Of a stretch of DNA of 64,000 nucleotides, positions 42,004 through 51,048 are shown piece after piece; within the stretch, counting starts at the first letter, position 1, and each line of letters begins with the position of its first letter. The position numbers and the translations under genes are program-made. This DNA is from Sphingobacteriaceae bacterium. Lineage in GTDB: Bacteria > Bacteroidota > Bacteroidia > Sphingobacteriales > Sphingobacteriaceae. The stretch is taken from contig JAGIAD010000029.1 of NCBI GenBank assembly GCA_017745075.1, positions 248,001-312,000 on the forward strand. The letters run 5' to 3'. Below the pieces are notes generated by a model. It did not search any database. It was given only the letters and a program-made list of their open reading frames with translations, and had not been told where the DNA came from.

Positions 42004-42335
42004 ATGTTTTCTCTCCTGTCTCGGAGGACTAAATTTAGAAAAATTTTAACGTATCTGCAAATTTAACCGAATAAAATTTCTAAAAATATAAAATTTTAAT
42101 ATGCAAACATAAGAATATTGATACTTTCGCAAACTTTTATTTCGAAGTAACTTTGTTGTGCAAGCTTTCGGTTTTTAAAATCAAAAGTTTCATTTGTTTT
42201 CATAATAGCCGGCAAATGTTAAATGTGTATCAGTTTTAACTACAAGCTTGCTAACAAATTATTAAAAATACTGATCATTATTATAACATTAATCCGACAG
42301 TATTATTGTGCTACTGCCACGATTAATCACGAAAC
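42004..42335. other. A/T-rich intergenic region, nothing recognised
   Basis: About 330 bases between converging terminators of the BlaI/M56 and sdh operons. Very A/T-rich, no reading frame with protein character, no clear repeat or promoter. Confidence 0.5.
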
Positions 42336-42362
42336 TAAAAAGCCCCCACAAGGTGGAGGCTT
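42336..42362 (-). terminator. Intrinsic terminator of the sdh operon
   Basis: AAGCCCCCAC (42340-42349) and GTGGAGGCTT (42353-42362) pair with one mismatch. Read on the minus strand the stem is followed by TTTTT. A second perfect stem, ACTCAGC/GCTGAGT (42367-42386), lies just before it. Confidence 0.75.
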
Positions 42363-42400
42363 AAGAACTCAGCAGTTAAGCTGAGTGCACAGTATATTTT

Positions 42401-43171
42401 TTAAACGGTTTCTTCTGAAATGAATTTTGCAGAAGCAAAATCGCGGTTCATACGGGCAATGTTTTCTAAAGAGATTCCTTTAGGGCATTCTGCTTCGCAA
42501 GCGCCTGTATTGGTACAGTTACCAAAACCTTCAGCATCCATTTGGGCAACCATGCTCTGTACCCTGCGGTAGCGTTCTGGCTGACCTTGAGGCAACAACG
42601 CCAGCTGAGAGATCTTAGCAGATACGAATAACATTGCTGAAGCATTTTTACAGGTTGCCACACAAGCACCACAACCGATACAAGCAGCGGCTTCGAAAGC
42701 AGCATCTGCCTGCATTTTAGGGATTGGCAGGTTGTTGGCATCTTGCGCATTACCCGTATTTACCGAAATAAAGCCACCAGCAGCAATAATGCGGTCAAAT
42801 GCTGAACGATCTACCGTTAAATCTTTTACTACCGGAAAAGCAGCGGCTCTCCAGGGCTCAACCACTATGGTATCACCATCTTTGAAAGAACGCATGTGCA
42901 ACTGGCAGGTAGTAACCAGGTCTTTTGGTCCGTGCGGACGGCCGTTGATAAACATTGAGCACATTCCGCAGATTCCTTCGCGGCAATCGTGATCGAATAC
43001 AACCGGCTCCTCACCTTTATTAATTAGTTGTTCGTTTAACACATCAAACATCTCCAAAAAAGACATGTCCGGCGAAATATCGGTCAATTTATAATCTACC
43101 AAAGCGCCTTTGGTTTTGTTATTTTTTTGACGCCAAACTTTTAGCGTTAAATTCATATTTCCTGTACTCAT
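42401..43171 (-). CDS. sdhB: Succinate dehydrogenase/fumarate reductase iron-sulfur subunit
   Basis: A 256-residue electron-transfer subunit of complex II. The [2Fe-2S] ligands are in CREGICGMC with a later Cys in TTCQLH. The [4Fe-4S] and [3Fe-4S] ligands are in CIGCGACVATC and the later C-x-N-TGACEAECPKG. ATG at 43171 gives MSTGNMNLTL; a longer frame to 43225 runs into the intergenic hairpin. Third gene of the sdhC-sdhA-sdhB operon, 65 bases after sdhA. Confidence 0.95.
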   Translation of the reverse strand: MSTGNMNLTLKVWRQKNNKTKGALVDYKLTDISPDMSFLEMFDVLNEQLINKGEEPVVFDHDCREGICGMCSMFINGRPHGPKDLVTTCQLHMRSFKDGDTIVVEPWRAAAFPVVKDLTVDRSAFDRIIAAGGFISVNTGNAQDANNLPIPKMQADAAFEAAACIGCGACVATCKNASAMLFVSAKISQLALLPQGQPERYRRVQSMVAQMDAEGFGNCTNTGACEAECPKGISLENIARMNRDFASAKFISEETV

Positions 43172-43189
43172 GATATTGAGATTTAGGCG

Positions 43190-43234
43190 GAGTGCATAGT
43201 GCAAAGAGCCTGAAACTCTCTGCACAATGCACTC
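43190..43234. repeat. Long hairpin between sdhA and sdhB
   Basis: Bases 43190-43208 and 43216-43234 are inverted copies with 17 of 19 positions matching and a 7-base loop. There is no T-run on the minus strand. It probably acts as an RNA stability or processing element between two subunits of one complex. Confidence 0.6.
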
Positions 43235-43236
43235 TG

Positions 43237-45216
43237 CTATTTATAACTTCTTTGTGCTACTTTAATATTTTCAAACTTCAGTTCTTCTTTGTGAAGTTCG
43301 AAGTTTACACCTTCTTTAAATTCCCAAGCAGCTACATAAGCATAGTTCTCATCATCACGTAGTGCTTCACCTTCTTCTGTTTGATACTCTTCTCGGAAGT
43401 GTCCGCCGCAGCTTTCGTTACGGTTTAAAGCATCGATACACATTAACTCGCCCAGCTCGATAAAATCGGCTACACGGCCAGCTTTTTCCAATTCGGTGTT
43501 CAGCTCATTGGCTGCTCCCGGTACGCGTACATCGCTCCAGAATTCAGCGCGTAAAGCCCTGATTTCTTCAATCGCCTCTTTTAACCCTTTTTCGTTACGG
43601 GCCATACCACATTTCTCCCACATAATGTGGCCTAAACGTTTGTGGAAATGATCTACCGATTTGGTTCCTTTGATATTAATTAAAGTATTTAAAATACCTA
43701 CAGCTCTTTCTTCGGCTTCAACAAAGGCAGGGTGATCAGTGGAGATTGCTTTTACCGAAATCTCTTTCGATAAATAAGCACCAATGGTGTAAGGAAGAAC
43801 GAAATAACCATCAGCCAAACCCTGCATCAAAGCTGACGCACCTAAGCGGTTTGCTCCATGATCTGAAAAGTTCGCCTCTCCTGTACAATATAAACCAGGT
43901 ACAGATGTCATTAAGTTATAATCAACCCAAAGTCCGCCCATGGTATAGTGAACGGCAGGGTAAATACGCATTGGTGTTTCGTAAGGATTTTCACCGGTAA
44001 TCTGTGCATACATATCGAACAGGTTACCATATTTCTCCTTAATTACTGCAGTACCTAAACGCATGCAGGTTTCTTTATCCGGATTGTGATTACCTGCTTT
44101 AGCCGCTTCAATTCGTCCGTAGCGTTCGGTATTGGCTTTAAAATCAAGGTAAACAGCCAGTTTAGATGCCCCTACACCATAACCGGCATCGCAACGCTCT
44201 TTAGCGGCACGGGAGGCCACATCACGTGGAACCAGGTTACCAAAAGCAGGGTAACGGCGCTCTAAATAATAATCTCTTTCATCTTCAGGAATTTCTGAAG
44301 CTTTACGGTTATCGTCTTTCTTTTTAGGTACCCAGATTCGTCCGTCGTTACGCAACGATTCTGACATCAGGGTTAATTTAGACTGGTGATCGCCTGAAAC
44401 AGGGATACAGGTTGGGTGAATCTGTGTATAGCAAGGGTTTGCAAAGTAAGCACCTTGTTTATGTGCTTTCCATGCTGCAGTAACGTTACTGCCCATCGCG
44501 TTGGTAGAAAGGTAGAAAACGTTTCCATAACCACCGGTTCCCAATACCACTGCATGACCGAAATGACGTTCAATTTCACCAGTAATTAGATTACGGGCAA
44601 TAATACCACGTGCTTTGCCATCGATCTTTACCACTTCAAGCATTTCGTGGCGGGTATACATCTCTACTTTACCCATACCGATCTGGCGCTCTAAAGCAGA
44701 GTATGCACCTAGTAATAATTGCTGACCGGTTTGACCTGCGGCGTAAAAAGTACGTTGAACCTGTGTACCACCAAATGAACGGTTGTCCAGTAAGCCACCA
44801 TACTCGCGTGCCAATGGAACTCCTTGTGCCACGCACTGGTCTATAATATTGGCACTAACTTCTGCCAAGCGGTATACGTTAGCTTCGCGCGCCCTGTAGT
44901 CGCCACCTTTAATCGTGTCGTAAAATAAACGGTAAACGCTATCACCATCATTCTGATAGTTTTTAGCGGCATTGATACCGCCCTGAGCGGCAATTGAATG
45001 TGCCCTGCGGGGTGAATCCTGGAAACAGAAACATTTAACTTTATAACCCATTTCGGCCAAAGTAGCAGCCGCCGAAGCACCTGCCAAACCTGAACCTACG
45101 ATAATTACCTCAATAGTTCTTTTGTTCGATGGGTTTACCAAAGGCACAGAAGACTTATATTTTGTCCATTTGCTGGCTAATTCGCCTTCTGGAATATTTG
45201 AATTAATATCTGACAT
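43237..45216 (-). CDS. sdhA: Succinate dehydrogenase/fumarate reductase flavoprotein subunit
   Basis: A 659-residue FAD enzyme oxidising succinate to fumarate. The dinucleotide fold VIIVGSGLAGASAAATLAEM is near the start; HSIAAQGGINAAKNY contains the histidine that carries covalent FAD in this family. The active-site Arg region near HYTMGGLWVDY and the C-terminal domain are intact. Start MSDINSN at 45216; a longer frame would overlap sdhC. The length is typical of the Bacteroidota type B enzyme, which pairs with a single di-heme SdhC. Confidence 0.95.
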   Translation of the reverse strand: MSDINSNIPEGELASKWTKYKSSVPLVNPSNKRTIEVIIVGSGLAGASAAATLAEMGYKVKCFCFQDSPRRAHSIAAQGGINAAKNYQNDGDSVYRLFYDTIKGGDYRAREANVYRLAEVSANIIDQCVAQGVPLAREYGGLLDNRSFGGTQVQRTFYAAGQTGQQLLLGAYSALERQIGMGKVEMYTRHEMLEVVKIDGKARGIIARNLITGEIERHFGHAVVLGTGGYGNVFYLSTNAMGSNVTAAWKAHKQGAYFANPCYTQIHPTCIPVSGDHQSKLTLMSESLRNDGRIWVPKKKDDNRKASEIPEDERDYYLERRYPAFGNLVPRDVASRAAKERCDAGYGVGASKLAVYLDFKANTERYGRIEAAKAGNHNPDKETCMRLGTAVIKEKYGNLFDMYAQITGENPYETPMRIYPAVHYTMGGLWVDYNLMTSVPGLYCTGEANFSDHGANRLGASALMQGLADGYFVLPYTIGAYLSKEISVKAISTDHPAFVEAEERAVGILNTLINIKGTKSVDHFHKRLGHIMWEKCGMARNEKGLKEAIEEIRALRAEFWSDVRVPGAANELNTELEKAGRVADFIELGELMCIDALNRNESCGGHFREEYQTEEGEALRDDENYAYVAAWEFKEGVNFELHKEELKFENIKVAQRSYK

Positions 45217-45233
45217 ATCTTTTGTGCTGAAAA

Positions 45234-45914
45234 TTATTGAATAAGACCGAAATAAACTGCAATCGGCATGGCTGCGAAAAGGATCGAAATAATGATCGAA
45301 TACCAAACACCTGCACCTTTTATAATACCATTATATTTTGAGTGGTTCCAGCCCATTGTTTGGAAAGCTGAAGCAAAACCATGTAACAGGTGATAGCACA
45401 AAGAGAACATGGCCAAAATATATACAGCCAGCCTTACCGGATCCTGAAATTTTTCTTTCATTACAGCGTAAAGATCTTCATGTCCGTTTGCATCAACCGT
45501 TGGGATGCCTGTAAAACGTGAAACCACCCAAAAATCTTTCAGGTGAACCACCAAAAAGATCAGTAAAAGTGTACCCAACAAACCCATTGAGCGGCTATAC
45601 CATTTGCTATTCGCATTTCCATTGTTTACGGCATATTTAACAGGTCGCGCTTTTTGATTCTGCAAGGTTAAACGTAACGCTTGAAAAATGTGTGCAAGCA
45701 AACCAATAAACAACACGATTTCACCTGCCCGGATAATCCAGTTGGTGGCCATAAAATGTGCGCCAATGTTGAATGTTAAGCCACCGTCGTTAATAAAAAT
45801 TAAAGCATTAATACCGCAGTGTACAATTAAAAAAAGTATCAGGAACAAACCTGTAATACCCATGATGAATTTCTTCCCTATTGATGAAGAAAATGCATTT
45901 CCGAAACCACTCAT
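45234..45914 (-). CDS. sdhC: Succinate dehydrogenase cytochrome b subunit
   Basis: A 226-residue membrane anchor with five predicted helices and several helix-borne His residues (IVHCGINALIF, GLLAHIFQAL, LVVHLKDFW, CYHLLHGFASAFQ) that would bind two hemes, as in type B complex II of Bacteroidota and epsilon-proteobacteria. First gene of the operon, 17 bases before sdhA. Passes electrons to menaquinone. Confidence 0.93.
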   Translation of the reverse strand: MSGFGNAFSSSIGKKFIMGITGLFLILFLIVHCGINALIFINDGGLTFNIGAHFMATNWIIRAGEIVLFIGLLAHIFQALRLTLQNQKARPVKYAVNNGNANSKWYSRSMGLLGTLLLIFLVVHLKDFWVVSRFTGIPTVDANGHEDLYAVMKEKFQDPVRLAVYILAMFSLCYHLLHGFASAFQTMGWNHSKYNGIIKGAGVWYSIIISILFAAMPIAVYFGLIQ

Positions 45915-45943
45915 TTGATTAGGATTTATATCTAAATTTCTTG

Positions 45944-45951
45944 CAAAAATA
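45944..45951 (-). promoter_or_regulatory. Candidate -7 element of the sdh operon
   Basis: On the minus strand TATTTTTG matches TAnnTTTG, 30 bases before the sdhC start. The -33 region is degenerate. Confidence 0.4.
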
Positions 45952-46163
45952 TCTAATTATGAGTTTAATTTATAAACGAATATGACAAAACAACGATAAA
46001 ACATTTATTTAGAAACATTCTAAAGCATATTCGGAATTAATCGAAAGATAGAGGGCTTATTTATGGTTTAGATGTTGATGATGGGCATGAAAAGAAAATT
46101 TAATGGAGAGGAATAAAATCAACTAATCTTTTCGTTATATTACATTATTTAAACCTTCACTAA

Positions 46164-47288
46164 ATGAAAAAGTACCTCTATATCATTGCCCTATCTGCCT
46201 GTTTATTTAGCGCCTGCGATCCTAAACCTGCCGTATTTAAACTCAAAACCAAAAACTTTGGCCCTAACGCTGTGGTCTCTATCCAAAGTTCGGAAAACAA
46301 CGAAACCTTAAAAGCCGAAAATATCACCAATGGCAATCAAACATTTAAGATCAATATACCAATAAAGGGCTATGCCATATTAAAAACTCAAGACGGTGAA
46401 AATAAAGAAGAATTTTATTTTTACCTGGACAAAGGTAATTATGAAGGTATTCTCGACGGCACAAAAAACAATGTTTATCCATTCACTAATGTTCCAACAC
46501 AGCAAGGAGAAGAACTTATTAATTTCTATAAGCTGAAAAAAGACATGGGCAAGAGCCTGTTTGACAGTTTAGCTATCGCAGAACATGAATTTGACATTGC
46601 TACACGCAGTAATATAATGGAAAAGGCAAGAAAAGTAGATATATGGAGGGAGAAAAAAAATCAGTCCGAGCTGGAGGAGATTAAAGCTTTTGCTAAAAAA
46701 TACCCAAAATCTGAAGCAACCATTTTTTTATTGGACAGGTTCGGAAGAGCAGATTCTGAAACCAAAAAGTACCTGTCTATTTTTAAAAGTTTAGACCAGG
46801 ATGTACAGGAAAGCAAAATGGGTAAAAAGCTGTTCTCAGAAATTATGCAGGCCAACCAAATGATGGCCGGAAACAAAATGCCAAATATTGAGGGTGAAAC
46901 ACCCGATGGGAAAAAATTCGACCTGAGTATTCTGAAAAGAGTAAACCTGGTAATCTGCTGGGTTTCCTACAGTGGAAAAAGTAGAAAGAATAATAAAGTA
47001 TTGGTTGATCTGTACGAGAAATACAGGCATCAGAATGTAGAATTTATAGGGGTATCATACGATAAGAACAAAGATAGCTGGGAAAAAATAATTAAAGCCG
47101 ATAAACTTATCTGGCCGCAATATGCTGACCTCCTGGGGGCAAAGTCGCCCAATGCAAAAAACCTGAGCAATTATAACGCAACCTACTTTTTTCTAGTCGA
47201 TAAAAATGGTATTGTGCTAAGCAATAACGACCTGTCGCTGGATTTTGTTGACAGTGAGCTCAGTAAATATCTGGCCGGAAAGAAATAA
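46164..47288 (+). CDS. TlpA-like thioredoxin-fold lipoprotein without CxxC
   Basis: A 374-residue lipoprotein (signal MKKYLYIIALSACLFSAC, Cys18). Residues about 25-110 are a DUF4369-like beta domain, about 120-230 are helical, and about 235-370 form a TlpA-type thioredoxin fold (MPNIEGETPDGKKFDLSILK, VEFIGVSYDKNKDSW). Where relatives have WCxPC this protein reads WVSYSGKS, and the cis-proline loop reads NATYFFLV, so both redox determinants are gone. It is probably a binding or structural protein rather than an oxidoreductase. Confidence 0.85.
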   Translation: MKKYLYIIALSACLFSACDPKPAVFKLKTKNFGPNAVVSIQSSENNETLKAENITNGNQTFKINIPIKGYAILKTQDGENKEEFYFYLDKGNYEGILDGTKNNVYPFTNVPTQQGEELINFYKLKKDMGKSLFDSLAIAEHEFDIATRSNIMEKARKVDIWREKKNQSELEEIKAFAKKYPKSEATIFLLDRFGRADSETKKYLSIFKSLDQDVQESKMGKKLFSEIMQANQMMAGNKMPNIEGETPDGKKFDLSILKRVNLVICWVSYSGKSRKNNKVLVDLYEKYRHQNVEFIGVSYDKNKDSWEKIIKADKLIWPQYADLLGAKSPNAKNLSNYNATYFFLVDKNGIVLSNNDLSLDFVDSELSKYLAGKK

Positions 47289-47307
47289 ATAAAATCTGAT
47301 CGCATAA

Positions 47308-47337
47308 AAAAAGTCCTGGTTTGCATCAGGACTTTTT
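47308..47337. terminator. Bidirectional terminator
   Basis: AAAAAGTCCTG (47308-47318) and CAGGACTTTTT (47327-47337) pair perfectly; it serves both the lipoprotein and the converging cold-shock gene. Confidence 0.85.
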
Positions 47338-47360
47338 ACGATTTATGTGTTCGAGTTTTC

Positions 47361-47552
47361 TTAAGCTACTTTAACATTTACCGCGTTTAGGCCTTTTCTA
47401 CCTTCTTCTACATCGTAGTTTACGGTATCATTCTCACGAATGTTATCGATTAAGCCTGAAGCATGAACAAAAATTTCGGCATCGCCATTTGAAGGGATGA
47501 TAAATCCGAAACCTTTAGTTTCATTAAAAAATTTTACTGTTCCTTGTTGCAT
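47361..47552 (-). CDS. Cold-shock domain protein (CspA family)
   Basis: A 63-residue OB-fold RNA-binding protein with both ribonucleoprotein motifs, KGFGFI and IFVHAS. It melts RNA structure during cold or growth transitions. Has a clear promoter 23 bases upstream and no long cold-box leader, so thermal control of the E. coli cspA kind is not evident. Confidence 0.95.
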   Translation of the reverse strand: MQQGTVKFFNETKGFGFIIPSNGDAEIFVHASGLIDNIRENDTVNYDVEEGRKGLNAVNVKVA

Positions 47553-47574
47553 TATATTGTATTTTAATTTGCAC

Positions 47575-47604
47575 CAAAGATATACTTAAATACCTATAGA
47601 TCAA
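47575..47604 (-). promoter_or_regulatory. Promoter of the cold-shock gene
   Basis: On the minus strand TTG (47604-47602), 19 bases, TATCTTTG (47582-47575): a full match to the Bacteroidota consensus. Gives a leader of about 15-20 bases. Confidence 0.7.
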
Positions 47605-47846
47605 TTTTTTATTTTTTTTATTTAAATATCTCTTAAATATATTGACTATATGCCCTTTAGCCACTCTGTAACCGTATTATTTAATCAGGAAGTTCCACAT
47701 TAAGCGCCTTGCTTTATCAATAATACAGGTTTAAAACCACCTTTCCTTCCTGCCTTTCTACCCGGAAAAGCAATAACTATAAAAATAAGTATTGGTAAAT
47801 GGCTGCGAAAAAGTCAGGAACAAAGCAATCCTGCTACCACTTAAGT

Positions 47847-48350
47847 TTAGCTGTAAATGAGGTTTTCGTGCTGTTCATAATTCACCGTCAGGTTTTCGGT
47901 AATTTTTACCACCAGGGTTTCCTCTTCCTTACCGCTATAACTTAAAATCATTAAATCGCCAATGATTTCGTGCAGGATTAATTTTGGACTGGTATAGGTT
48001 ATGGCAACCACATGAGCACCCTTATTCAACAGATCAGAATCATGGATTTGCAATTCGGCCCAATCAAAAAGCACCGGGCGCTCTTCCAGGTCGTTTAATA
48101 CTGGCATTTTACCTTCTAATGCTGTGATATTGTTCATTACCGCATATTGCAGTTTCTGATGCAAGGCATTGGCTTTGCTGTTCGCCTGCTGCATTTGCGA
48201 AAAAGTGTGCAGGTGCCGGTTTAGGTTATATATTTTTGACTTTTTTTGAAATTCTTTATAGGTATCATGAAATATTCGTCTTTCAAAATCTGTTCTGCAC
48301 ATGAAATTGAAATATTGTATTACACTGAGGTTGATGTGAGCTAAAGCCAT
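47847..48350 (-). CDS. Hypothetical protein, function unknown
   Basis: A 167-residue protein with no signal peptide, no membrane helix and no motif I know. The first half is helical and basic (DTYKEFQKKSKIYNLNRHLH, then FSQMQQANSKANALHQKLQY); the second half looks like beta strands (VVAITYTSPKLILHEIIGDL, ETLVVKITENLTVNYEQH). It stands alone between the cold-shock gene and a long non-coding stretch. Codon use resembles neighbours. Confidence 0.7.
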   Translation of the reverse strand: MALAHINLSVIQYFNFMCRTDFERRIFHDTYKEFQKKSKIYNLNRHLHTFSQMQQANSKANALHQKLQYAVMNNITALEGKMPVLNDLEERPVLFDWAELQIHDSDLLNKGAHVVAITYTSPKLILHEIIGDLMILSYSGKEEETLVVKITENLTVNYEQHENLIYS

Positions 48351-48772
48351 AATAATACGGTTTTTGTTGTTGATTCAAATATGTAACAATAAAAAAAATT
48401 AATCGATAACATGTCGGTAAACACTGATTATCAATCGGTAAATAGCTAAACTAAATCATGATTATGAAAAACGGATGAATATTGGTTTACGTATAAAAAA
48501 CATTGTTCTCCAGTAATGATTTAAGGTATTTTAACAAATTAACCCCTGTAATTGATCAGGTGTAAAAAGTCTTTTCTATTATGATTAGTATGACAACCAA
48601 TCAGAGAAAAACCCCTATACAACGGGAAGAAATTCTAACATTCAGAATATATTCTCCGTGCTCATACCTGTATTTCCTGGCAAAAAGATAACGCCATTCA
48701 TTTTTTAAAACTGTTTTATCGGCCAGGAGGTTATTACTATACAAAACATTTATAACTAAAATAATTACCGAT
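48351..48772. other. Intergenic region upstream of Cys-rich protein
   Basis: About 420 bases without a convincing gene; a minus-strand frame over 48601-48876 lies antisense to the Cys-rich gene and looks like a shadow. TCGGTAA appears twice (48415 and 48436 areas) and once inverted just before 48773. CCTGGC (48676-48681) and GCCAGG (48722-48727) could close a leader loop. None is strong. Confidence 0.4.
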
Positions 48773-49117
48773 ATGGAAACGAGAAACAACCATGCCTTGA
48801 TCCAGGCTTTGTTGGATTGCGCTTTAGCATGCGAACATTGTGCATCATCGTGTTTAAAAGAAGAAGATATTAACATGATGATTGACTGTATTAAACTCGA
48901 CAGGGATTGTGCAGATATCTGTACCCAGGCGGCCAGGTTATTGCAAAGAGATTCAGTTATTGCCCGTCAGTACCTGTTGCTCTGCGAAGAGATATGCCGG
49001 CTTTGTGCGGAAGAATGCAGTAAACACGACCATGAACATTGCAGGCAATGTGCAGTAGCCTGCGAAGAATGTGCAGAGGCTTGCCATGCCAACCATGAAC
49101 TGATCAACCAGGACTAA
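48773..49117 (+). CDS. Four-helix-bundle copper-binding protein, cysteine-rich (DUF326/Csp-like)
   Basis: A 114-residue protein with 16 cysteines (16, 20, 23, 27, 39, 46, 50, 71, 75, 78, 82, 90, 93, 97, 100 and 104), spaced so they line the inside of an antiparallel four-helix bundle. This matches copper storage proteins (Csp) and the ferredoxin-like DUF326 group. No signal peptide, so it is the cytosolic type, which buffers Cu(I). No copper exporter or sensor lies next to it. Confidence 0.88.
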   Translation: METRNNHALIQALLDCALACEHCASSCLKEEDINMMIDCIKLDRDCADICTQAARLLQRDSVIARQYLLLCEEICRLCAEECSKHDHEHCRQCAVACEECAEACHANHELINQD

Positions 49118-49120
49118 AAA

Positions 49121-49152
49121 AAAGCCTCCTGATGTTAACATCAGGAGGCTTT
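49121..49152. terminator. Bidirectional terminator, perfect 32-bp palindrome
   Basis: AAAGCCTCCTGATGTT is followed directly by its exact inverted copy. It sits between the converging Csp-like and HtrA genes and gives T-rich ends in both directions. Confidence 0.85.
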
Positions 49153-49173
49153 ATCAATATTAATTACAATCTA

Positions 49174-50718
49174 TTATTGTGCAGGGAAACTGTAGTTATA
49201 CGAACCTTGCTCACCAACACCAGAAATACTCACCATGTTGTTTCTGCCTAATGGCAATGCTTTTTGAACATCAGCCACAGAATTTACTGGTTGCCCGTTT
49301 ACTTTGGTGATAATTAAACCTTTTTCTACACCAATATTGTCGAAAGCTTTGCCAGTGGTAACAGATGTTACAACCACACCGCTGTTAATACCATATTTCG
49401 CTTTTTGTGCCTGGGTAGCTGGTGCGAAAGTTGCACCTAATTTACTTACCTCAGCACCTTTGCTTGCATTATTATTTGCAGTTAAACCTACGCTGGCTTC
49501 GCCTTTAAGGGTAACGGTATAATCTTTTAAGGCACCATCACGCAATATTGTCAATTTAACTTTATCTCCAGGGTTTAAACGACCAACTCTTTCCTGAAGA
49601 TCAGGTGAATCATTGATCACCACACCGTCAACTTTTTTGATTACATCGCCAGATTTGATACCTGCAGCAGCAGCACCGCCACCAGGAACTACATCATTTA
49701 CATATAAACCACTGATTTCGTTTGTTTTAATACCTTCTGGTTTTTCTTCACCACTTAGTGGTACGAAGTTAACACCGATATAACCACGTTTTACGGATCC
49801 GTATTTCATAAAATCGTCTACAATTTTACGAGCCAGGTTAACCGGGATCGCAAATCCATAACCTTGGTTATAACCACTTTGTGAAGCAATTGCAGAATTG
49901 ATCCCTACAAGTTCGCCATTTGCATTTACCAAAGCACCACCGCTGTTACCCGGGTTAATGGCAGCATCAGTCTGGATGAATGATTCGATGCTGGTATTTG
50001 CCGGACGGTCTGGTCTTTTACCGGTACGCTGATATTCGCGGTACTCTTCTTCGGTAATTTCATTACCTTGTTGCTCGCGACCGATAATACCGATACTACG
50101 GTTTTTAGCACTTACAATACCTGCAGTTACAGTAGTATTTAAATCCAATGGGAAACCAACTGCCAAAACCCACTCTCCTACCTGAACATTATCAGAATTA
50201 CCCATTTTCACTACCGGTAAACCTGTAGCATTTACTTTAATTAAAGCTAAATCTGTATTTGGATCGCGGCCGATTACTTTCGCTTCCACTTTGCGTCTAT
50301 CAGTTAATACCACTTCAACCTTCTCTGCGTTTTCTACCACATGGTTGTTGGTAACAATATAACCGTCCTGGCTGATAATTACACCAGAACCTGATGCTGC
50401 TCTCGGCTGACGTTGCATCCGGCCACCGCCACCGAAGAAATCTTCCATCATATCAAATGGAGAAGAGCTTCTGCCTCCACTCTGTGCGGCGTAAGTGGTT
50501 TTAATGTGTACCACACCTGGTGCAACGGCTGCTGCAGCCTGAGTAAAATCAGCTGTACCTGCCGATGATACTTTTAGTGGATTATTGGCAAAGTATAAGT
50601 TCTGTTTTTCAGAAATTGTACTGCCTGTTTGATTACGCTCAAATAGCTTGTAACCTCCTATTGCTGCTGCCCCACCTATAAAAGCAGCCAACACGGTAAT
50701 TCCTAATATCTTTTTCAT
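49174..50718 (-). CDS. HtrA/DegQ-family periplasmic serine protease
   Basis: A 514-residue protein with an N-terminal signal or anchor (ILGITVLAAFIGGAAAIGG), a trypsin-like domain with His in TNNHVVENA, Asp in NTDLALIKV and Ser in GNSGGALVN, then two PDZ domains (about 300-400 and 420-510). It degrades or refolds damaged envelope proteins. Single gene converging on the Cys-rich gene and divergent from dapF. Confidence 0.95.
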   Translation of the reverse strand: MKKILGITVLAAFIGGAAAIGGYKLFERNQTGSTISEKQNLYFANNPLKVSSAGTADFTQAAAAVAPGVVHIKTTYAAQSGGRSSSPFDMMEDFFGGGGRMQRQPRAASGSGVIISQDGYIVTNNHVVENAEKVEVVLTDRRKVEAKVIGRDPNTDLALIKVNATGLPVVKMGNSDNVQVGEWVLAVGFPLDLNTTVTAGIVSAKNRSIGIIGREQQGNEITEEEYREYQRTGKRPDRPANTSIESFIQTDAAINPGNSGGALVNANGELVGINSAIASQSGYNQGYGFAIPVNLARKIVDDFMKYGSVKRGYIGVNFVPLSGEEKPEGIKTNEISGLYVNDVVPGGGAAAAGIKSGDVIKKVDGVVINDSPDLQERVGRLNPGDKVKLTILRDGALKDYTVTLKGEASVGLTANNNASKGAEVSKLGATFAPATQAQKAKYGINSGVVVTSVTTGKAFDNIGVEKGLIITKVNGQPVNSVADVQKALPLGRNNMVSISGVGEQGSYNYSFPAQ

Positions 50719-51048
50719 GTGTTTCTATATTGTTTTTTCTTTTAAACTTTTAAAGTCATGAATATATAATAAGCCAATTGCTAGCTAATTGTTTGTTTAG
50801 CTTATCATATTTCATTTCTTAAATGTTATTATTAGCAAGAGCATATTCATTTTGATTTAAGCAGAGTGCTCCAGCAGTTTTTATCTGCTCAAATTTTCTT
50901 TAGTAAATTTATTCAAATTTAATACCATATAAACGATATTTGCATTCTCAAAGCACTTAGTTTTGTGTTAAAAAATGTTAAATTAAAAAACACAATCCGC
51001 TTAATTACCTTTTGCAACTCGAATATTGCATAAAAAAATGAAGCTTTC
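50719..51048. other. Divergent intergenic region between htrA-type gene and dapF
   Basis: 330 A/T-rich bases. TAGTTTTG at 50958-50965 matches the -7 consensus and could serve dapF (leader about 75 bases), but the nearest TTTG is 15 bases away, which is too close. On the minus strand TAAATTTG (50921-50914) could serve the protease with a long leader. No repeats or genes. Confidence 0.4.

Noticed and set aside
48601..48876. Minus-strand frame of 91 residues before and into the Cys-rich gene
   Set aside because: It is antisense to the start of a clearly conserved Cys-rich protein; its central hydrophobic stretch comes from the A/T-rich leader.
49121..49152. 32-bp perfect palindrome as a possible operator or recombination site
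   Set aside because: Its place between two converging stops and its A/T flanks fit a bidirectional terminator better.
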